From CAWBUW01 sp963792075 (GTDB lineage Bacteria > Chloroflexota > Anaerolineae > Anaerolineales > UBA4823), in contig CAWBUW010000012.1 of assembly GCA_963792075.1 (NCBI GenBank), positions 2,604,001 through 2,668,000 of the forward strand: a stretch of DNA of 64,000 bases. Direction: 5' to 3'. The translations under genes were made by a program, and so were the position numbers. The notes under the pieces were generated by a model. That model was not told the origin of the DNA. It saw only the letters and a list, made by a program, of their open reading frames with translations, and did no database searches. Position 1 is the stretch's first letter. Each line of letters starts with the position of its first letter. Below are positions 57,553 through 64,000 of the stretch, piece by piece.

Positions 57553-60500
57553 TCAAGGCTGCACGGCGACTGTGGCGCTGGCGGAACGGCCCCACACGAG
57601 CGGGTCATACATCGCCGACACCTGCGCCGGCAGCGCCGTGAATTGGCCGCTGTGCGTGGCGCGCGCCAGGTAGGTCAGTGTCTGCTCGCCTGGGCTGAAA
57701 TCGGTGATGAAGAAGGTGACACGGCCGCCAACGATTTCCTTCTGATTGTACCCGTAATCTTCCCAGAAGAAGCGCGGTTCTCCCCATTCGTTCGTAGCGC
57801 CGCCGTGGCTGGAGGTGTTCAGCGCTTCGTTGAGCGCTTCCAGCCCACCCGGCAGTTGGTCTTCGATCAGGACAAACGAGGCCCCGTCCGGGATTTTGAC
57901 CTTCAGGCTGACTTTCACCAGTTGTCCTGCTTTGATTGTCGTGAGGGCCTGTCCGGTCTTGGGATCCAGGTACGCGCGTGAGACGAGCACGCTGCCGGCC
58001 GTGCCGATTTCCTCCTGCGGCAGGTAGAAGCGGGACAGGATGCGGTAGTAGATCGCTGCGCCGCCCTGGGCCTCCAGGTGGAGCTGGTTGGCGCCAGCTT
58101 GCAGCTCGGCTGCGGGGATGTCCACGGAAATGAACAACTGGCCTAAGCGGAGATTGCCCTGGGACACCACCTGGTCGTTCACGCGCACCAGGTAGGGCGT
58201 CTCGCCGCTGGTTTTTTCAAGCGCCAGCAGGTGATCGGTCAGGGCCAGGATGGTGAAGGAGGTTTCGTTTGTGGAGCCCCAGCCATACGCCTGGCGGAGG
58301 CTCATCAGGTAATCTACCATGCCCGGAATCAGCGGGTTGGCCGGGTCGATCAGCACAAAAGCATCCAGCGCCAGTGCGGTGGTGCGCAGGGTGGAAGCCA
58401 TGGTCTTCTGCGTGTAATGCCCGTCTTCGTGGGGCTGCGGCCAATACACCTGGCTGCCCTGCAGGAAGGCGCTCTGTTCCAGCCGTTCGAGGATGCGGCG
58501 CGCCTGGTCGGAGGCTCCCAGGCGTTCCAATGCCAGGGCTAAAGCGGCCTGGCTGAAGGGATCGAGCTGGGCCAGGCCGTTTTCCAGCAGCGCCTGCGTC
58601 GCGGGCAGATCGCCCTCGCCGGCGTATGCCAGGCTGTACAGCGCAAAGGCCTGGGTGCGCAGGTCCATGCGCTCCAGGTTGTCTTTGAGATACCCCGCGC
58701 CGCGTGTGATCACGCCCGGGTCGATCTCGTGACCGGCTTCAGCTGTGACGGATAATCCGAAAATGACCCAGGCGGTCTGGTAATCGTCGCTGGCATCGTC
58801 GTTCCACCAGCCCCAACCGCCATCGTCGTGTTGGAAGCCGTACAGGCGCTGCACGCTGGCGTTGATCAAGGACACAAGCTGCTCGCTGTAGCCCAGGCTG
58901 CCCAGGCCAAGCTGGGTAGACAAGCGCCCGACGACGGCGTTGGGCAGCGCCCGGCTCATGGTCTGCTCCACGCAGCCGTAGGGGTACCCGATCAGGTATT
59001 CCAGGCCGTTTGGCAGGCTGCTGGCGACCGAGCGGCCCAGCTCGATGCGCACCAGGCTCATCTCCTGGATGGTCTCGGGCAAGGGCAGCAGCGTATCCAA
59101 AGTACCGCTGAACACGCCGGTCTGGCTGGCAAAATCCGCCACCGCCAGCGGTTGGATGTTCAGGGGCAGGCGCACAGCGTCTTTGACCTCCCCTCCGACG
59201 GCAGCCGTCAGGAGCACTTCGGTATTCCCCACCCCCTTAACGAGCGTGGACCAGGCGAGGGTTTTTACCTCGCCCTCCTGGAGCGAGACGGTCTGGGTCA
59301 GGCTGCCCTGCACCTCCAGGCCGGGGCCGGACAGGCTAACCTGCACCTGGTTGGCCTGTCCGGCGTAGTTATGCACCAGAGCGGTGATTTCGACCTGGTC
59401 GCCGGTGGTAAGCTGGCGCGGCAGGATGGGACGGACGATGATTTCTTGCCGGGTGAGCACGTTCAACCTGGCTTCACCCACCTGGGTATCTTGTGTGACC
59501 GCCTTGGCAGTCAGCCGCCAGGAGGTCAGGCTGTCAGGCAGGGTGACGGTGATCGTGGCGCGGCCCTCCATATCCGTGTGCACCGAGGGCAGCCACAGGG
59601 CGGTATCCGGGAAATTGCTGCGCGGGTTTACCGGCAACTCAGGTCCGCCGCCTCCGCCGCCCATGCCGCCCACGTAGATTTCACGCTGCGGGGCCAGGGA
59701 GTCGAAAGTCACCACGCTCAAAGGCCGCCTCCCATAAAAAGCCTGGAGCATGGGGGGCACCAGCTCATTGCTCAACGAGAAGATGGACTCGTCCACCAGC
59801 GCCAGGGTGACTTCGGCCTGGGCCGGCTTGCCCTGGGCGTCTTTCACCTCGATGGAGAAGCTGGCTTCCTGGCGCGGCTGGTAAAAGTCCTGGTCTGCCG
59901 CCAGAGTCACCTGCAGCGCCTTGGCGCTGCTCTGCACCTGCAGCTCGACCTGGGCCGTCCGCAGGCGCGCATCCGGGCGCGAGTAAGCCACCCATTTATC
60001 TTCCGGCATGGTTTGGGGCTCTGCCTGCCAGGCGTTGACCTTGACGTAGATGTTGGGCGCATCTTCCGGGATGATCTGCACTTCGACCAGGGTCAGGGGC
60101 GCGGTCAGGCTGACCGGCTTAGAATGGATCACCCGCCCGCGTTCGAAGGTGAGCAGCGCCGGCCCGCTGAACGTGGATTCGATGATCAGGCGGGCGGTCT
60201 GGTAAGGCTTGTAGCTATCCTGGTCTGCCTGGATGTTGATTTCATTGTTATAGCGCCTGGCCCAGCTCTTGTTGGCATCGATGACGTAAACCCAACGGCT
60301 TAATTCCATGGGGTTGCCAAGCTCAGCGGAGGAGCTGAGGTTGATCTGGTAATAACCGGGCTGGTCCAGTTTCAGCGGCACAACCGCCAGGCCGTCCGGT
60401 CCGGTCCGGACACTGGTTTTCAAAAAGCTTTCCTTGAAGTTATACGATGAGTTGTCCCAGGTGAGGATCTCGATATCTACGTTTTGGTTGGCGAGCGGCG

Positions 60501-63294
60501 CGCCCTGGAGATCCGTGGCGCGGATATCCGCTTTGAACTCCTGCTTGGCCTGTTTCAGATACCCGCCAGTGTCGAGCGATAGGATCGCGCCGGACTGGTA
60601 GACCTTGTAGATAAAAGTATTGGATACGGTCTGGTGGCTGCCATCGTCCGCGGTGACTTCGATCGCCCAGGTGCTGTACACGGCGCTGTTCTTCCAGGAA
60701 GTGACCCGTTCGTACTCGTTGGGCGCCAGGTAGGCGTCCAATTCGAGGCGATAATGCCCATCTGCGCCTGTCTGCTTGTCCTGCGCAATGGTTTCGTCGA
60801 AATACCACTCGTATTCGGGCTGCGCCTCCGCGTCCGCCCACCACCAGGCGCTGTAGTCTACCAGCCTGTAGCGGTTGATCGTCAGGGTGGCGTTGGCGAC
60901 AGGTTCTCCAAAGAAGTAGCCGGCATCCACGTCCAAAGTAAGCTTATCGCCGTTCACCAGGGTCGATGTGGTGGAAGTTATCTGGACTGAAAAATCAGGC
61001 TTGCGATAATCCTGCACTTTGAATACCTGGCTGTAGGTCTCTCCCTCCAGCGTGACCTCGAGGCTGTAATCCCCCAGCATGGCTCCTTCCGCCACCTGAA
61101 AAGACCCATCCACGCTGCCAAAGTCATTGGTGGCTAACTCCAGGGTTTGCACACTGTTCTGGCGGGCATCGCGCAGGCGCACGGTGACCGGGGTGTTGGC
61201 CGGCGGCAGGCTGTAGTGCACGTCCGCATCGGCGCGCAAGACCGTCTTGAAATACACCGTCTGCCCAGGGCGGTAGATGGGGCGGTCGGTGTACGTATAA
61301 GCCACGTAACGGTGTTGGCTGGGGGATGTCTCGCCGCCAAACCACCAGGAAGACGCATTCGAATTCCAGCCGGACTGCAAACCGGAGAGGGTGGTATCGC
61401 CTGCGTCGGTGCGGGCTGCCACGAGCAGAGGCGTATAACCGGCCGGAACGGTGGTCTTATAGATGCCGTTCTCATCCGTCTGGCCCTGGCGAATCTTCTC
61501 GCCGCGCGTGGAGTACAGGCGGACTTCGGTGTCCGCCAGGCTGGCGCCGTTGATGTCGCTCAACCAGACGAATACTTCCTCGCCAGAGCGTTTGACCACC
61601 AGCGTGTTGCGCGTCAGGATGAGGAAAAGCTGGTCGAGCTGCTGCCCTTTCTGGCTGAGGGTCAGGATGTACAACCCGGTGGGCACCTCCGCCGGGATGG
61701 TGGCTTGCTGCAGAGTCCTGCCCGAGGCAGCCTGTGTCCAGGAGGCGGCCGGTTTGAGATCCTCAGGAAGTGGAATCGGATCGCTTTGATTAAAGCGCCG
61801 CCGTTCGTAATATTGGGCGTAGAGCTGTGTGTAATCGCCTAATTCGAAGGAGTACAGGTCCAGCTTTACCGGGGGGGTGTTTACATCCACATAACTGATG
61901 CCATACTGCACCCAGCGCGGGCCGTCCGCATCGACGACCTGCGCATTCGGCCCCCAATCCCCGAAAGTCACCGAGGTGGTTCCGTAGCTCCAGGTGCTGA
62001 AATTCCAGGTAAAAGGCTCGGCCAGGACCGCTTCGCCGGCTGCATTTCGGGCGCTCGTATCGAGCGTGACCTGGTACGTGGCATAATAGTTGAAGGTCAG
62101 CTCCGGATGGAAGGTGAACGTTTCGGAACCCGAGTCCGATCGCTCTGTGACGGGCTCCCAGGTGACAGTCCCTTTCATTTCCGGTTCCAGGTGGAAGGCT
62201 TTTTCCACCGAGGCGCGCTGCATGGGGACACTGAAAGTGATCTGGATGTCAGACTGGCGTTCTACCAATTCGTCCACGCCGGGGTAAAAAGCGCTGATCG
62301 GAGGGGGCAGGCTGAACTGGAGCTTTCCGGATGGAGCGGGGAGTGGATCACCCTGTTTGTCTACGATGGTGCCGCCGGTTTGCAGTTGGTACAACTTGCC
62401 CCAGGGCATGGGCTGTTTGGAGCTGAACTGCAGCCTGCGGTTGTTGATCCATTTCCAATCTCCGGCCAAGGTTGGCGTGAGAGTGAAGAGCTGGCTGGAT
62501 TGCTGCTGGTCGAGGTCGTAATTGAACTCCACCTGCACAATTTGCTCGCTTCTCACTACGGTCGCAGCCTGGAAGGGGTCCAGCCAGTAATTCCAGCGGA
62601 AATCTTCGCCCAGGGGGATGCCCTCCTGGTCCGCGGCGCTCCTGGCGAGGGTCACCTGGTAACTGCTCCCCGGCTCGAGAGGGGCTGCAAGGTGGATCAG
62701 GAGCTGCTTCGTGGAATCCCAGGTAGTGGTAAACGCCACACCGGGTTGGATGGAGAGGGCGCCGGCAGTCAGTTCAGCATCCATAGGCCGGTCAAAATTG
62801 ACCTGGATCTCCGGGCGGCGGGTGGCGAGCTTCCCACCGGCCGGTTCGTAGCCGGTGACCCGGGGGCTTGCTTTCACCTGGAGGGTCCACTGGGGTGAGT
62901 GCGGGAACTTCTCGCCGCTGCTGGATGCCAGCACAGGATCGAGAAAGACACGATAAGAGCTTCCGGGTTGGTAAGGTTGGGCCGGCTTAAACGTGAGCAC
63001 CTTGCGCGCCGTGTCCCAGGCACTGCTGCCGGGAACATAGGGGTAGGTCAGCAGGGGTTCTTTGCTGGAAGACGTGTTCATCGCCTGGTTGAAGCGGACG
63101 ATGAAGTCACCCCTGGGCAAGAAATGATCCGGTTGGATGGATGGATCCAGCGTGGCAGTGAGCGTGCTCCCCGTTTGTGGTGGGGGCACGGGCAGGGGCG
63201 CCGCGCGGGCGCTGGGCGTCCCGCCGGTGCTGAGCAGGAGCGCTGCAATCACCAGCAGGTACAGGCAACGTGAAAACCCGCGTAATTTGATCAT
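57553..63294 (-). CDS. Secreted thioester alpha-2-macroglobulin
   Basis: 1913 residues. Signal peptide (about 7-28), three or so N-terminal Ig-like/Big_5 domains (RFNQAMNTSSSKEP, VNFDRPMDAEL), MG domains, RPIYRPGQTVYFKTVLRAD, a WLPSVHTDMEGRATITVTLPD segment and the thioester motif YGCVEQTM (C1441) followed by the alpha-helical TED. It traps proteases by covalent attachment through the Cys-Gln thioester. Reading further upstream is possible but AAGGAGG is optimally placed for ATG 63294. No penicillin-binding 1C partner is near, which distinguishes it from the best-known bacterial pair. Confidence 0.9.
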   Translation of the reverse strand: MIKLRGFSRCLYLLVIAALLLSTGGTPSARAAPLPVPPPQTGSTLTATLDPSIQPDHFLPRGDFIVRFNQAMNTSSSKEPLLTYPYVPGSSAWDTARKVLTFKPAQPYQPGSSYRVFLDPVLASSSGEKFPHSPQWTLQVKASPRVTGYEPAGGKLATRRPEIQVNFDRPMDAELTAGALSIQPGVAFTTTWDSTKQLLIHLAAPLEPGSSYQVTLARSAADQEGIPLGEDFRWNYWLDPFQAATVVRSEQIVQVEFNYDLDQQQSSQLFTLTPTLAGDWKWINNRRLQFSSKQPMPWGKLYQLQTGGTIVDKQGDPLPAPSGKLQFSLPPPISAFYPGVDELVERQSDIQITFSVPMQRASVEKAFHLEPEMKGTVTWEPVTERSDSGSETFTFHPELTFNYYATYQVTLDTSARNAAGEAVLAEPFTWNFSTWSYGTTSVTFGDWGPNAQVVDADGPRWVQYGISYVDVNTPPVKLDLYSFELGDYTQLYAQYYERRRFNQSDPIPLPEDLKPAASWTQAASGRTLQQATIPAEVPTGLYILTLSQKGQQLDQLFLILTRNTLVVKRSGEEVFVWLSDINGASLADTEVRLYSTRGEKIRQGQTDENGIYKTTVPAGYTPLLVAARTDAGDTTLSGLQSGWNSNASSWWFGGETSPSQHRYVAYTYTDRPIYRPGQTVYFKTVLRADADVHYSLPPANTPVTVRLRDARQNSVQTLELATNDFGSVDGSFQVAEGAMLGDYSLEVTLEGETYSQVFKVQDYRKPDFSVQITSTTSTLVNGDKLTLDVDAGYFFGEPVANATLTINRYRLVDYSAWWWADAEAQPEYEWYFDETIAQDKQTGADGHYRLELDAYLAPNEYERVTSWKNSAVYSTWAIEVTADDGSHQTVSNTFIYKVYQSGAILSLDTGGYLKQAKQEFKADIRATDLQGAPLANQNVDIEILTWDNSSYNFKESFLKTSVRTGPDGLAVVPLKLDQPGYYQINLSSSAELGNPMELSRWVYVIDANKSWARRYNNEINIQADQDSYKPYQTARLIIESTFSGPALLTFERGRVIHSKPVSLTAPLTLVEVQIIPEDAPNIYVKVNAWQAEPQTMPEDKWVAYSRPDARLRTAQVELQVQSSAKALQVTLAADQDFYQPRQEASFSIEVKDAQGKPAQAEVTLALVDESIFSLSNELVPPMLQAFYGRRPLSVVTFDSLAPQREIYVGGMGGGGGGPELPVNPRSNFPDTALWLPSVHTDMEGRATITVTLPDSLTSWRLTAKAVTQDTQVGEARLNVLTRQEIIVRPILPRQLTTGDQVEITALVHNYAGQANQVQVSLSGPGLEVQGSLTQTVSLQEGEVKTLAWSTLVKGVGNTEVLLTAAVGGEVKDAVRLPLNIQPLAVADFASQTGVFSGTLDTLLPLPETIQEMSLVRIELGRSVASSLPNGLEYLIGYPYGCVEQTMSRALPNAVVGRLSTQLGLGSLGYSEQLVSLINASVQRLYGFQHDDGGWGWWNDDASDDYQTAWVIFGLSVTAEAGHEIDPGVITRGAGYLKDNLERMDLRTQAFALYSLAYAGEGDLPATQALLENGLAQLDPFSQAALALALERLGASDQARRILERLEQSAFLQGSQVYWPQPHEDGHYTQKTMASTLRTTALALDAFVLIDPANPLIPGMVDYLMSLRQAYGWGSTNETSFTILALTDHLLALEKTSGETPYLVRVNDQVVSQGNLRLGQLFISVDIPAAELQAGANQLHLEAQGGAAIYYRILSRFYLPQEEIGTAGSVLVSRAYLDPKTGQALTTIKAGQLVKVSLKVKIPDGASFVLIEDQLPGGLEALNEALNTSSHGGATNEWGEPRFFWEDYGYNQKEIVGGRVTFFITDFSPGEQTLTYLARATHSGQFTALPAQVSAMYDPLVWGRSASATVAVQP

Positions 63295-63316
63295 CTCTGC
63301 CTCCTTGATTTCATTT

Positions 63317-63343
63317 GCCTGTGCAGGCGAAGCCTGCACAGGC
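63317..63343. repeat. 12-bp perfect hairpin with GAA loop
   Basis: Stem 63317-63328 with 63332-63343, between the aldo/keto reductase and macroglobulin genes (both minus strand). Shortest member of the GC-NNN-GC family seen here. Confidence 0.8.
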
Positions 63344-63353
63344 GATAAACTAA

Positions 63354-64000
63354 TTACCAGGCATAGGCTTCAGGGGCAGCGCCGCCTGGGCCAGGCCAGA
63401 TTTCATCCAGTTTCTTCAGGGTATCCTCATCGAGCTTGATCTCCAGGGCGTGCAGGCAGCTATTCAACTGTTCTAAGGTGCGCGGCCCCATGATGGGAGC
63501 TGTGACGGCCGGGTTGTGCAGCAGCCAGGCCAGCGCAAGGTCCGCCGGTTTTTCGCCCATTTCACGGCACAGCCCCTCATATTTTTCGAGCTGCGGGCGG
63601 AACTTCTCGATATCTGCCTGCATGTCTTGATTCGCCCGGCGCCCCTCCGTGATCTTTTGCAGCGCGCCGCCCAACAACCCGCCTCCCAGGGGACTCCAGG
63701 GGATGAGCCCCAGGCCATAATGCTGGCAGGCAGGGATCACCTCGAGCTCGAGCATGCGGTCTTTGAGGTTGTACAGGCTCTGTTCGCTGACCAACCCCAT
63801 GAACCGGCGGCTCCTGGCCTCCGACTGCGCCTGGGCGATGTGCCAGCCGGCAAAATTGCTGCTGCCCACGTAAAGCACCTTGCCCTGCTGGACAAGCACT
63901 TCCATGGCCTGCCAGATTTCTTCCCAGGGGGTATCGCGATCCACGTGGTGCATCTGGTACAGATCGATGTAGTCGGTTTGCAAACGCTTCAAGCTGGCCT
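63354..64000 (-). CDS. Aldo/keto reductase, partial (5' end outside the window)
   Basis: The C-terminal 215 residues of an NADPH-dependent oxidoreductase. Motifs DYIDLYQMHHVDRDTP, VLYVGSSNFAGWHIAQAQ, GLGLIPWSPLGGGLLGG and TAPIMGPRTLEQLNS-like PIMGPRTLEQL are visible. The frame stays open to the end of the window, so the start, catalytic Tyr and N-terminal barrel strands are missing. It lies 59 bases downstream of the macroglobulin start codon on the same strand. Confidence 0.9.
   Translation of the reverse strand, partial: ASLKRLQTDYIDLYQMHHVDRDTPWEEIWQAMEVLVQQGKVLYVGSSNFAGWHIAQAQSEARSRRFMGLVSEQSLYNLKDRMLELEVIPACQHYGLGLIPWSPLGGGLLGGALQKITEGRRANQDMQADIEKFRPQLEKYEGLCREMGEKPADLALAWLLHNPAVTAPIMGPRTLEQLNSCLHALEIKLDEDTLKKLDEIWPGPGGAAPEAYAW

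Noticed and set aside
7898..63343. Hairpins as CRISPR repeats or attC sites
   Set aside because: They are widely spaced, not arranged in arrays, arms differ and no cas or integrase gene exists.
1..64000. tRNA or rRNA genes
   Set aside because: No cloverleaf with a GTTCRAAYC-type T-arm or rRNA-like block was recognised by eye; a covariance search could overturn this.

Overview
The window looks like a chromosomal segment of a Chloroflexota bacterium, probably class Anaerolineae. The basis is indirect: a monocistronic Flp pilin next to a cpaB-tadZ-tadA-tadB-tadC set, Thr/Pro-rich linkers in secreted proteins, a kinase with an outer propeller, gingipain-like C25 peptidases, one of them ending in a YLPL-type tail, and many ABC-2/MacB-like exporters. 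No rRNA, tRNA, CRISPR array, transposase or phage structural gene was found. Several genes carry single-base frameshifts, so part of the sequence may come from a noisy assembly.

Layout. 1-6469: Tad/Flp pilus. 6505-8574: comF, hpf, folE. 8667-14755: a receptor-like Ser/Thr kinase, divergent from an L,D-transpeptidase, CcdA and a glutaredoxin-DUF2085 fusion. 14757-16921: the conserved pgeF-yggS-yggT-yggU housekeeping string (pgeF frameshifted). 16988-20332 (minus): a Zn-ribbon coiled-coil protein followed by a membrane-anchored NACHT/HEAT-repeat NTPase. 20394-30188 (plus): an unusual surface/peptide cluster with an HprK-like kinase, a 51-residue RiPP-precursor-like peptide, two C25 cysteine peptidases, a PqqD-like protein and two FN3-like membrane proteins. 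30215-37726 (minus): a five-gene ABC export operon (two MacB-type ATPases, one fused to a cyclic-nucleotide-binding domain, an FtsX permease, an HlyD-like lipoprotein adaptor and an ATPase-permease fusion). 37863-39689: a GC-rich ABC-F gene. 39698-47284: an AT-richer, probably acquired island with a YheO/DauR-like regulator, an Asp/Glu/hydantoin racemase, a complete branched-chain-type ABC importer and a DUF917 protein. 47682-51512: a patchwork accessory zone (DUF488 with an unknown convergent partner, a frameshifted NYN nuclease, DNA-methyltransferase remnants flanked by 43-bp direct repeats, a lamin-tail surface protein, a 48-residue membrane peptide and a BNR remnant). 51608-54586: paired Zn-ribbon membrane proteins and a phasin-like protein. 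54847-57493 (minus): an ABC-2 exporter triad. 57553-64000 (minus): a thioester alpha-2-macroglobulin and a partial aldo/keto reductase.

The best candidate for an undescribed system is 20394-30188. The precursor-like peptide (YVKP motif) lies 8 bases before a secreted C25 peptidase, with a PqqD/RRE-type carrier and an HprK-like kinase in the same strand-consistent cluster. No known RiPP cyclase or radical-SAM enzyme is present. A second genome-scale feature is a family of long near-perfect hairpins at gene junctions. Most have a three-base loop in the core GC-NNN-GC, and some lie between divergent promoters, where they cannot be simple terminators.
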